The notes under the pieces: generated by a model
Databases searched by the model: none
Told to the model about the DNA's origin: nothing
The model's input: only the letters and a program-made list of their open reading frames with translations
Part shown: positions 16,214 through 24,760 of the stretch, one piece after another
Layout of the letters: each line of letters opens with the position of its first letter
How positions within the stretch are numbered: the first letter of the stretch is position 1
Origin: CAZSHX01 sp964606895
GTDB lineage: Bacteria; Bacteroidota; Ignavibacteria; Kapaibacteriales; UBA2268
Length of the DNA: 47,180 bases
Assembly: GCA_964606895.1 (NCBI GenBank)
Contig: CAZSHX010000032.1
Location: 1 to 47,180, forward strand
Reading direction: 5' to 3'
Translations under genes and position numbers: made by a program

Positions 16214-19200
16214 TCATTTTAAATTTAACTCTTCGGTTTCAACATATCCCCCATTTTGTCTGATGATATAAATCAGCTTGTTAAATATGGGAGATGAAGC
16301 CAGAACAGACGGATTCCCGAGGATAATCAACTGATTTCTTGCACGTGTAATTGCAACATTCAATTTCCTGTCAACCTGCTTTCCGTCTATTTCCACAAGT
16401 GATTGAATATTGCTTAGCAAAAATGCATGATTAGTTGCATACGAAATAATTATTACATCCCGTTCCGAACCCTGGAACCTCTCAACGGTATCAACACTTA
16501 CGATGCTTCGGAATTCATCGGGAAGAGCCTTGATGATTTCTGCACATTGAGCTCTGAAAGGACTTATCACACCAACAGAAGAATCATTGAAACCGTTACC
16601 GGTATGTTCTTTTATCCGATTGATTAGATCTATTGTCAAAAGTACTTCCGATTGATTCACTTTAGCTCTGTATTCATTTTTCGAAGGTATAAACAATATT
16701 CTGGATTTGGTCAGTATTTTGTCAATATCTTTTGATTCGTCATAGTAGAGTTTTGAATCGGAATTTTGCCATGCGTTAATTGTCCTGAGTTTGTCGTCGT
16801 AAAAAAGATTGTTTGCAACTGCCTGTATATTTGAGTGCATTCTTGCCTGTTCGTTAAGCATAGCATAAGCAAAATGATATTGGTTTTTGTTGCATTCTTT
16901 CAATAGCCTCTCAAAAAGAGAACTGCCAAGAGAATTCAAACCAATTCCATTCAGTTGAGGGTCTGTTTCTTCAATTTTTTTTGCAGACTGCAGAACAATT
17001 GATGGAAGTTGCTTTTCATCACCGATTAAAATAAATCTGTCAACTTTAGTTAGTATTCCAACAAGATAAGGCTCAAGAATTTGCGATGCTTCGTCAATAA
17101 TTACGGTATTGAATTTTTTGATTTCAAAAATTTCAGGATTTGTAAGAATTGAAGAAACCGTTGAAACATAAACCCTTGTGGTTCTCATTTTCTTATATAG
17201 CTCTTTCAATTCAAGGGTTTCGGCAAGACATGAAATCAGATTGTCCTTATACTCCGAAGATTCCTTATTTCCAAGACGGAGGAACGGGAAATCCTCATCA
17301 ATTTTTTTAAGTGCTGAGCAAATTTCGTCAACTGCCCTGTTGGTATAAGCCAGAACAAGAATACTTTCTTCTGATGAGTTGAAAATCTGATTTACAATCT
17401 CTTTCAGCATGTAAGATGTTTTGCCTGTTCCCGGAGGTCCCTGGATTATAAAATAATCCTGTGCGGCTAAAGCCTGAGACAAAATATAACGTTGCTTTTC
17501 GTTTAATTCAGGAACATCATATTCTACCTTTTTACTGAAAACAGGCTCTGCAATTCCCATAATTAATTGCCGTTTTCTTTCGGGTGCCTGCAAAAAGCTG
17601 AAAAAGGTCTGAAGAATTTTACTTGTTGAGTCAACATAATCCTGCTCGAGAACCCATTCGGGAAATTCTTCGAGAAAACTTCGTCTCAAAAGTTTATTGC
17701 GCAGGCTCACCCTTATCATGTCGCCTTCAATATCCACAATATGGCATTTTATAATCTGATTTTTCAGGATTAATGACTCGCCGTCCTTAGAAATCGGATA
17801 AAGGATTGCCAAATCTCCTTTGCGAATCGAGGAAATTTCTCCTGATTTTGTCCGATTAAAAGACAAATGATATTTTTCAAAATCAGATAGTGAATAGTTC
17901 AAAGTCAGCCCTGAAATCACATTCATCGAAGTTTCTTTTTCTTCAATTGAATCTTTCCAAAGCGAAGAAAATCCAGAATCATCTCTGCCATTATCAGTTC
18001 CAAGCCGTGCGGCATAGTTTTCTGCCATAAGGAAACTGAAGTAGGCTCTGAAATACTTCCGTTCAATCTCATCGCATGAGATAAATACATCGTGGAATTT
18101 GATAACTTCATTTCTTTTGAAATCAGGAAGGAAGTCCATATCCTTTGGGTTAATACTTTTGAAAATCTTATAATTTTTATTCAAAATAGCATGCTCTTCG
18201 GCAACAATCTGATTTCTTGTCAGCAAGATTTCCTGTTTCTTTTGAATGATATTCGGTGCATCCCTCAGCGGAGCCGCAGAATCAACGGAATATAGGATTT
18301 GAGTTGAACCTGTTCGATTTTCAAAAGTAGAATCCAATAGCAAATTATAGCAAATTGTCTGTGCATAATTTTCATTCCAGATTCCTGTTTTTATTCTTGT
18401 ATTTCCTGGGAGCGACAAAGTCAAATCAACATTTGGAGATTTTCCGGATTTCAATTCGATTATATTTTTTCTTCGGGCATCGTTTTGAAATTCAATCATG
18501 ACATCAAGTCTTCCCTGTAATCCATATTTATTGGATATGAACGAAGGTTCGATACTTACCTCTCCCGTTTGTATTTTCGGAATAATCCGTTTTAAATTGT
18601 CAAAATGAACTTTCGCAGAAACCTTGAGCAAACCGACCTCCTCCTTGTTCTTGGAGGCAAGTGTCAAAATTTGAAGTGGTCTGGAAGATAGGGCTTTGTA
18701 GTAAATATCTTCAAATTCGGATTTGGGATTGATAAGCAATTCATCAAGGCAAAAATTAACCACATTACCAAGTATCAGATTCATCGAAAGTGATGACTGA
18801 CTGACTCTTTTCAGAAAATAGAGGGCAACACTCGGACCATTTCCCGTGAAGCATCCGGATACATCCGTTACATCAATCGTGTAATCAGGCTCCAAAACAA
18901 CAAGACTTACAGTTCCATTAATAAGATATTTTATTTTTCCTTCTGTTTTTTCTTCAAAATCAAAAAGATTCAGAACACATCCGTTCCATATATAATTTAA
19001 TGTATCAGCCCACTTTCTCTGGAATTTGACATTAAAAAGTCTGCCGGCTTCATTTTCGCAAATCAGGTATGATTCATTTTTTCGGATAACAACTAATCTT
19101 ACAAATTCAAGAGTTGATAAATCTGCGTCCGGTTCAGGAATTTCATCTGAAACTTTGACATTTTCGATGATGGAACTTATTGATTCAGGAATCAACGATT

Positions 19201-19543
19201 CATTAAAAAACCCAATGAACCGGCAAAGAGAAACAAAGCAAAAATCAAGGTCAGAAGAACTGATTTCTGTTTTTTGGACTGAAGATAAGGAATGAGTGAT
19301 TTCTCGGAACCTATTAAGCGACCTGATGATTTTTTCGTTGATTTCGAATTTATCGAAAACAAAAACAGAACGGGCAAAATTCGAAGAAAAAATCTGAGGT
19401 TCATCTTTTGTGAGATATTTAAGAAACTCGCTGTAAATACTGCGGTATGCGGCTAATTTTTTTCTGGAAAAGTTATTGTCGTTAGAATAGTTTTCCAGTA
19501 ACCGGTTGAAAAAATACTCGGAAATTTGACTTTCGAGTATCAA
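16214..19543 (-). CDS. Dna2-like nuclease-helicase (PD-(D/E)XK nuclease fused to SF1 helicase)
   Basis: A 1109-residue protein. The N-terminal part contains a RecB-type nuclease: GLQGRLDVM with Asp347, NIIELKSGK with Glu363 and Lys365, and QTICY with Gln395/Tyr399. The C-terminal half is a UPF1/Dna2-type SF1 helicase: Walker A GPPGTGKTSY (about residue 700), Walker B VIIDEASQI (about 814), RFILIGDEKQLPS, VDTVERFQGSERDVIIISY (about 1022) and LNVAITRARNQLIILG (about 1064). The Cx2Cx5C-like cysteine set of the Dna2/Cas4 iron-sulfur cluster is not seen. It probably processes DNA ends or flaps. Translation starts at a TTG overlapping the recJ stop (TTGA), so the two nucleases are coupled, suggesting joint action in repair or recombination. 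Confidence 0.88.
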   Translation of the reverse strand: MILESQISEYFFNRLLENYSNDNNFSRKKLAAYRSIYSEFLKYLTKDEPQIFSSNFARSVFVFDKFEINEKIIRSLNRFREITHSLSSVQKTEISSSDLDFCFVSLCRFIGFFNESLIPESISSIIENVKVSDEIPEPDADLSTLEFVRLVVIRKNESYLICENEAGRLFNVKFQRKWADTLNYIWNGCVLNLFDFEEKTEGKIKYLINGTVSLVVLEPDYTIDVTDVSGCFTGNGPSVALYFLKRVSQSSLSMNLILGNVVNFCLDELLINPKSEFEDIYYKALSSRPLQILTLASKNKEEVGLLKVSAKVHFDNLKRIIPKIQTGEVSIEPSFISNKYGLQGRLDVMIEFQNDARRKNIIELKSGKSPNVDLTLSLPGNTRIKTGIWNENYAQTICYNLLLDSTFENRTGSTQILYSVDSAAPLRDAPNIIQKKQEILLTRNQIVAEEHAILNKNYKIFKSINPKDMDFLPDFKRNEVIKFHDVFISCDEIERKYFRAYFSFLMAENYAARLGTDNGRDDSGFSSLWKDSIEEKETSMNVISGLTLNYSLSDFEKYHLSFNRTKSGEISSIRKGDLAILYPISKDGESLILKNQIIKCHIVDIEGDMIRVSLRNKLLRRSFLEEFPEWVLEQDYVDSTSKILQTFFSFLQAPERKRQLIMGIAEPVFSKKVEYDVPELNEKQRYILSQALAAQDYFIIQGPPGTGKTSYMLKEIVNQIFNSSEESILVLAYTNRAVDEICSALKKIDEDFPFLRLGNKESSEYKDNLISCLAETLELKELYKKMRTTRVYVSTVSSILTNPEIFEIKKFNTVIIDEASQILEPYLVGILTKVDRFILIGDEKQLPSIVLQSAKKIEETDPQLNGIGLNSLGSSLFERLLKECNKNQYHFAYAMLNEQARMHSNIQAVANNLFYDDKLRTINAWQNSDSKLYYDESKDIDKILTKSRILFIPSKNEYRAKVNQSEVLLTIDLINRIKEHTGNGFNDSSVGVISPFRAQCAEIIKALPDEFRSIVSVDTVERFQGSERDVIIISYATNHAFLLSNIQSLVEIDGKQVDRKLNVAITRARNQLIILGNPSVLASSPIFNKLIYIIRQNGGYVETEELNLK

Positions 19544-21276
19544 TTCTGTTCCGGTTGAATATCCTTAATACGAAGTTGAATGGAAGTGTGCCCGTTGAAG
19601 TTGTTTTCTTCCAGGTTATAGACAATTGAGAACTTCTTGCCGTTTGAGCATAAATTGATTTTATCGGCAAGCGAATGCCCGATTGCATCAATTTCAAATC
19701 TCAAATTATCATTTTCCGGAAAATCAGGATGAGCCTGACAAGCTCTGAATTTAAGATGATTGTTCCCAACAATTTTCAATCCGTTTTTAGAAGAAATGCC
19801 TTTAGAATAGAAAACCGGTTTTTGATTGTCAAATCCGTAAGGTGCAAAACGGTTGAGAACTTCAAAAAATCTTGGTGAAAGTTCAAAAAGATTAAGTTCG
19901 GAATCTATCAAAATTTCCGGAACCATCATCGCACTCGAAATTCTCTCGTGGGCAAAGGCATCAAATTCACGGCTGAATTGAGGGATATTCCCCTCAGTTA
20001 ATGAAAGACCTGCGGCATGTTTATGTCCGCCAAACTCATGAAGTAAATGCGAAGAAGCCTTTAGGGCTTTGTGTACATCAAACGTAGCAATACTTCTTGC
20101 AGAACCTTTTGCCATATTATAAATCGAGGTCAGAAGAACAGTTGGCAGATGGAATCTGTCCACAAGTCTGGAAGCAACAATACCGATAACACCGGCATGC
20201 CAGTCAGCTTTGTGAAGTACGAGGGTTCTTCTGTCGCTTGCTTTCAACTGCTGTTCGGCAAGTGGGATTGATTCTTCGAAAGTCTGCTCGTCAAAAATTC
20301 TTCTTCTTCTGTTTTCCTGTTCCAGTTGCTGAGCCATCTGAAAAGCCATAATATCGCATTTTTCGGTCATCATTTCCACCGAACGTCCTGCATCGCCAAG
20401 TCTTCCTGCGGCATTAATCAGAGGAGCAAGCGAATAGATGATACTTGAAGTGGTAATTGTCCCGGGTTTCAGATTAGTACAGTCAATCAATCCTTTGAAT
20501 CCGGGTCGCGGCGAGTTATTAACAATTTCAAGCCCGATGCTAACCAATGCCCTGTTTTCTCCAATCAAAGGAACCATATCGGCGGCAGAAGCAATTGCAA
20601 CATAATCGAGATATTCAAATGCTTTTTCGGGCATATTCAAACGGATACAAATAGCCTGCACAAGTTTGAAAGCAACTCCGCAGGCGGCAAGATATTTAAA
20701 TGGATAATTGCTGTCGGGCATCATGGGGTCAAGAATGGCAATAGCCTTCGGAATTTGTTCTCCGGGCTCGTGATGGTCGCAGATGATTGCGTCCATACCC
20801 AATTTATGTGCAAGGTCGAGGGGTTCATACGATGTTACACCGACATCAACGGTAAGCACCAATGAAACGCCTTTTTCTTTTGCAATATTAATGCTTGGAA
20901 TTGTTAGACCGTACCCCTCCTGAAACCTGTCAGGGATATGATAATCAACACGTGCCCCAATTTCCTTAAGAAACTGAAGCATCATGGAAGTGCTTGTAGT
21001 GCCATCTACATCATAGTCACCATGAATCCAGATAAGTTCGTCTTTTTTTATAGCAGAAAGAATTCTGTCAACAGCATAGTCCATTCCTTTCATTAGAAAT
21101 GGGTCGTGTATATCCCTTGCTGATGGCTCAAAATACTTTTCTGCTTCTCCATGCGTCTCTAATCCCCGTGCTGACAATACTTTCGCCAAACTTTTGGGAA
21201 TTCTCAAAGAACTTGCTAAATTGTGTACGGCACTTGCATCTGATTTTTGTCTAAATGTCCATTGATAGTTTAACAT
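19540..21276 (-). CDS. recJ: Single-stranded-DNA-specific exonuclease RecJ
   Basis: A 578-residue RecJ, 5'-3' ssDNA exonuclease of recombination and mismatch repair. I start at the ATG of MLNYQWTFRQKSD, typical for the family, rather than a 20-residue upstream extension. DHH-domain motifs are WIHGDYDVDGTTSTSMM (about residues 80-96), LTVDVGVT, ICDHHEPGEQ (about 162-171) and INAAGRLGDAGR. The DHHA1 domain has VLHKADWHAGVIGIVASRLV, KGSARSI and EFGGHKHAAGLSL. A C-terminal OB-like domain follows (NHLKFRACQ and later). These acidic and His residues hold the two Mn2+/Mg2+ ions. It is probably the promoter-proximal gene of the long minus-strand run and overlaps the nuclease-helicase by 4 nt. Confidence 0.95.
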   Translation of the reverse strand: MLNYQWTFRQKSDASAVHNLASSLRIPKSLAKVLSARGLETHGEAEKYFEPSARDIHDPFLMKGMDYAVDRILSAIKKDELIWIHGDYDVDGTTSTSMMLQFLKEIGARVDYHIPDRFQEGYGLTIPSINIAKEKGVSLVLTVDVGVTSYEPLDLAHKLGMDAIICDHHEPGEQIPKAIAILDPMMPDSNYPFKYLAACGVAFKLVQAICIRLNMPEKAFEYLDYVAIASAADMVPLIGENRALVSIGLEIVNNSPRPGFKGLIDCTNLKPGTITTSSIIYSLAPLINAAGRLGDAGRSVEMMTEKCDIMAFQMAQQLEQENRRRRIFDEQTFEESIPLAEQQLKASDRRTLVLHKADWHAGVIGIVASRLVDRFHLPTVLLTSIYNMAKGSARSIATFDVHKALKASSHLLHEFGGHKHAAGLSLTEGNIPQFSREFDAFAHERISSAMMVPEILIDSELNLFELSPRFFEVLNRFAPYGFDNQKPVFYSKGISSKNGLKIVGNNHLKFRACQAHPDFPENDNLRFEIDAIGHSLADKINLCSNGKKFSIVYNLEENNFNGHTSIQLRIKDIQPEQN

Positions 21277-21337
21277 ATTTAACCGTTTATTTATTAGAAC
21301 TGAATGCAAGTTAATAAAAATATATGTATAATGCAAG

Positions 21338-21386
21338 AAAAAGTGTGGAATTTTTTACACACTATCACTTTTTTTACACACTTTTT
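21338..21386. promoter_or_regulatory. Repeated ACACACT elements between recJ and rsgA
   Basis: The 13-nt word TTTTTTACACACT occurs at 21351-21363 and again at 21370-21382. An inverted copy, AAAAAGTGTG at 21338-21347, pairs with CACACTTTTT at 21377-21386. Three related half-sites within 49 bp in the divergent promoter region look like a regulator-binding array or a cruciform. No regulator can be named. Confidence 0.45.
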
Positions 21387-21463
21387 GCAATTTATTTTCA
21401 TTTTGGTTAATATTAGCTCATTTTTTTCATTAACTTCTCAATTTTCAATTAAAAGAGGCACGT

Positions 21464-22495
21464 TTGAAGCAAATAGGTAAACACTCTGACCACGGCGAAA
21501 GTCTCATTCGTGAGAAATTCAAGAAGAATGAAAAAAGAGTTATTCTGAAAGATACCAAAAAGCTCTCCGCCAATTCGATTAAAGGAATCGTTTTCGCTTC
21601 AATGGGCAAACAATTTCTCGTACAGCCCGAAAATCAGAAAAGTGAATTCATTGAATGTTCCTATGGAGCTACAATCGAATCCAGAAACACGAATTCTTCA
21701 ATAATCGCAGTCGGCGACACCGTCCACTTTGTTCATAATCAGGATACAAAACAGAACTCAAATCTGACAGGTTCAATTATCAAAGTTGAAGAAAGATATT
21801 CAAGTCTTTCCAGAAAAACAGTCGGGCTTGAATCCGAGCAGGTTATTGCGGCAAATGCCGACCAACTGTTGATTATTATGTCTGCCGCGAACCCATTCTA
21901 CAACAAAAGGCTCATTGACAGATTTCTGATTGCGGCGGAACAGGGAAATCTTCACGTTGCTCTTTGCATTAATAAAATGGACTTGGTTGATGAAAAAGCT
22001 GTAAAAAAAGATTTGAAAATCTACAAAAAGCTCGGAGTTACTCTGTTCTTCATTAGTGCGTCAAATGATATTAATCTTGCCAAACTGAATAAGCACTTGA
22101 AGAACAAGGTGACAATCCTTGCAGGACCTTCTGGCGTTGGCAAATCAACCATTATTAATAAACTGTTTGGTTTGGAACTTCAAAAAATCAGTGAAATCAG
22201 CGAACGAACCACCAAAGGGACACATACCACCAGCTTTTCAAAGATGTTCGACTTGCCAAAGGGAGGAAAAATTATTGATACTCCAGGATTGCGGGAACTG
22301 AATATCTGGAATGTGGGCAAAGAAGAACTGCCGTTTTTCTTCCATGATTTCGATGAATACTTTCTGAATTGCAAATATCTTCCTTGTTCGCACACGCATG
22401 AACCCGAATGTTCGGTTGTTTCGGCAGTTGAAAAAGGTAAAATCTCATTGGAAAGATACGAAAGCTATCTGAATATACTGGAAACAGTGGAGTAG
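21464..22495 (+). CDS. rsgA: Ribosome small-subunit-dependent GTPase A
   Basis: A 343-residue circularly permuted GTPase of 30S ribosome maturation. An N-terminal OB domain (about residues 40-110: GIVFASMGKQFLV, VAVGDTVHFV-like) is followed by the permuted G motifs: G4 INKMDLVD, G5 ISASN, G1 GPSGVGKSTIINKLFG and G3 DTPGLREL. The C-terminal zinc motif shows CKYLPCSHTHEPECSV (Cys/His set). The start is a TTG with AGAGG about 6 nt upstream, since no ATG lies nearer. It is divergent from recJ and convergent with the T9SS cargo at 22644. Confidence 0.93.
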   Translation: MKQIGKHSDHGESLIREKFKKNEKRVILKDTKKLSANSIKGIVFASMGKQFLVQPENQKSEFIECSYGATIESRNTNSSIIAVGDTVHFVHNQDTKQNSNLTGSIIKVEERYSSLSRKTVGLESEQVIAANADQLLIIMSAANPFYNKRLIDRFLIAAEQGNLHVALCINKMDLVDEKAVKKDLKIYKKLGVTLFFISASNDINLAKLNKHLKNKVTILAGPSGVGKSTIINKLFGLELQKISEISERTTKGTHTTSFSKMFDLPKGGKIIDTPGLRELNIWNVGKEELPFFFHDFDEYFLNCKYLPCSHTHEPECSVVSAVEKGKISLERYESYLNILETVE

Positions 22496-22643
22496 CTTCC
22501 CTAAGGGTTACTAATAAGCAAAAAGGAGCTTTTAATTCATCATACTCGTGCAAACGGAAATCCATTCTTCATACGTTTATTATGTATTACATCTTTCCCA
22601 ATAAAATGACAATTCAATTGATTTTTTAGACTGCCCTTTTTCT

Positions 22644-24755
22644 TTAAATCTTCACAAACTTACTCACTTTATCTCCTACTTTCACAAAATACAAACCGGG
22701 GGAGAGTGTTGAGATATTTAGTTGTTTTGTTGTCTTGCCAAAATCATGGTTATTATTAAAGCTGTCGGTCAAAACGCAGTTGCCGAGAATATTGTATATT
22801 TTTATGGAATTGTCCCTGCGGTAGAAATCGTACTCGTTGATTTCTATTTCGAGAAAATCTGAGGCTGGTTGAGAAAAATTGTTGGGATTTATTTTCATGT
22901 TTTCCTCAACCGAAACAAATCTGTCTCTTGACCGATAAAGTCCACCGGTTGAGCCAAAAACATAAATATGTCCATCGGGACTACAGCCGATTGTTTGGAA
23001 ATCTTTGCGGTTCAACCCAGTTGTGTCCATCATTTGCCATGTCATTCCGTTGTCGCATGTACGATATAGGCTATATTCATAATTTTCATTAACCCAGTTC
23101 CAATTTCTAACCCAACATCCTAATGAATCTACTGCATAATTTATCGATTTTGTTGTTCCCAATTCTGTTCCCCATTCTTTTTGACTGAACCAAGTACGTC
23201 CATTGTCTGTTGTCATTAGGTTGTAATAAGCGGCGGTTTTGGTTTTGTTATTAAATATTATTTTACCGCCTGTTTCAGTGTACGTTGGGTCAACCTCTGT
23301 TTTTGCAACTCTTTCCCAAGTAACCCCGTCATCGATAGAACGATAGATATTTCCCGAATTGAAGCCGAATATATGGTCTTCATCATTAATAGCAATATAG
23401 CTTGCTTCTATCCCTAAATCCCGCCATGTCTCTCCATTGTCTTTGGAACCGTACCCTGGAGAAATAAAGAGCATGTCTTTTGAATTTATAACAATTCCCA
23501 AAACTGCAACAAAACTCTGTTTGCTTTCCCATGTATTACCACCATCGGTAGAACGATAGACACCTTTTTGAGAACTTCCAGTTCCATAATCACCGACAAA
23601 AATAAAACCCTTGCTGTTAACTCCGACGGCACTAAGGTCATAAGCTTTCATACCAAGATAATCAAAAGTCTTACCTTCATTTGTTGATTTGAATATTCCC
23701 CAACAAGAAATATAGATATTTGAATCTGAAAATACTATGTCCCTTGGCTGTAATGCAGAAAAACCATTGTTCCTTTCATACCAGTTCTTACCCAGATTTT
23801 CAGATTTATATATTCCATTTTGATATGGAGATGAATAAATATGATCATTCTTATCATAATTAAATGCCTGGGAAATATTATTAGTATTATTGAATTCATC
23901 ATTCATCTCGGGATACAACCAATCCTTACCGCCATTTAATGTATAAACTATTCCACCTTTTTTTATTCCCGCAAAGATAATTTCATCGTTTACAAAATAC
24001 AAACCATAAACAGCTATATTTTGAAGCCATAACTGCTCCCAATTATTTCCGGCATCACGACTGCAATAGATGCCGTTTTCTGTAGCTACATAGAATATTT
24101 CATTAGATTTGATATACATATTATGAATAGAATAGGGTAACTTAATTTTTTTCCAGTTTTTTCCTAAATCAAAAGAAGCCGCTAAATAAACATGATAATC
24201 ATAGTCAGAAACTGATTGAAAAATCAATGAATCCTTGAAATAAGTTCTTGCCGCTAAGGACCACTGAATTAAAGAATCAGGAATAGTGCCAATTTTTTCC
24301 CAATTAGTATCATCTTTACTTAAATAAAAATTTGCATATAATTTATTGGTAGAATCTGCATCATAAATAGATAATAAAGTTTTTTCATTATCAACACTAA
24401 TCCAATTACAATTACTCAGTAACTCTTTCCATTTTATACCTAAATCGTAAGAAACCCATACAGCAGACTTCCAAGCCTTTAAATCATTTCTTCTTGAAAG
24501 CAAATTACCCCTTTTACTTATAACAATTGGAACGCAATAACCATCCAATAGCTTATTCCAACTCTTACCATTGTCATAAGATGAAAATGCTCCACCTTCT
24601 GAACCTATAAAAATTTTACCATCATCACTAACTGAATAATTCCAAACCGTTCCTCTCGGCGGATTCATTGAAACCATTTCCCATGCAGGCTCTTCAGCAA
24701 GTGCTTTGGAAGTAAGGATTAGAAGGAATAATATTATAAATTTAAGTGTTTTCAT
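22644..24755 (-). CDS. T9SS type A sorting domain protein with about twelve Asp-box repeats
   Basis: A 703-residue exported protein with a signal peptide (MKTLKFIILFLLILTSKALA). The body holds about twelve Asp-box/BNR motifs of the form SxDxGxxW, for example SYDNGKSW, SRDAGNNW, STDGGNTW, SKDNGETW, SIDDGVTW and TCDNGMTW. This makes it a beta-propeller-rich sialidase/VPS10-like fold. No sialidase active-site Arg triad is evident, so enzyme activity is not claimed. The C-terminus is a T9SS type A sorting domain: SIKIYNILGNCVL, LNISTLSPGLYFVKVGDKV and a final SKFVKI. It is expected to be released or anchored on the surface through SprA. It starts 5 bp after the acyl-CoA synthetase stop, although their functions appear unrelated. 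Confidence 0.9.
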   Translation of the reverse strand: MKTLKFIILFLLILTSKALAEEPAWEMVSMNPPRGTVWNYSVSDDGKIFIGSEGGAFSSYDNGKSWNKLLDGYCVPIVISKRGNLLSRRNDLKAWKSAVWVSYDLGIKWKELLSNCNWISVDNEKTLLSIYDADSTNKLYANFYLSKDDTNWEKIGTIPDSLIQWSLAARTYFKDSLIFQSVSDYDYHVYLAASFDLGKNWKKIKLPYSIHNMYIKSNEIFYVATENGIYCSRDAGNNWEQLWLQNIAVYGLYFVNDEIIFAGIKKGGIVYTLNGGKDWLYPEMNDEFNNTNNISQAFNYDKNDHIYSSPYQNGIYKSENLGKNWYERNNGFSALQPRDIVFSDSNIYISCWGIFKSTNEGKTFDYLGMKAYDLSAVGVNSKGFIFVGDYGTGSSQKGVYRSTDGGNTWESKQSFVAVLGIVINSKDMLFISPGYGSKDNGETWRDLGIEASYIAINDEDHIFGFNSGNIYRSIDDGVTWERVAKTEVDPTYTETGGKIIFNNKTKTAAYYNLMTTDNGRTWFSQKEWGTELGTTKSINYAVDSLGCWVRNWNWVNENYEYSLYRTCDNGMTWQMMDTTGLNRKDFQTIGCSPDGHIYVFGSTGGLYRSRDRFVSVEENMKINPNNFSQPASDFLEIEINEYDFYRRDNSIKIYNILGNCVLTDSFNNNHDFGKTTKQLNISTLSPGLYFVKVGDKVSKFVKI

Positions 24756-24760
24756 TTGTG

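Noticed and set aside
22520..22535. Terminator between rsgA and the Asp-box protein
   Set aside because: AAAAG-GAG-CTTTT offers only a 5-bp stem and no strong T-run, so it is too weak to call.
22644..24755. Sialidase annotation
   Set aside because: Asp-boxes alone do not make a sialidase. The catalytic Arg triad and the FRIP-type motif are not seen.
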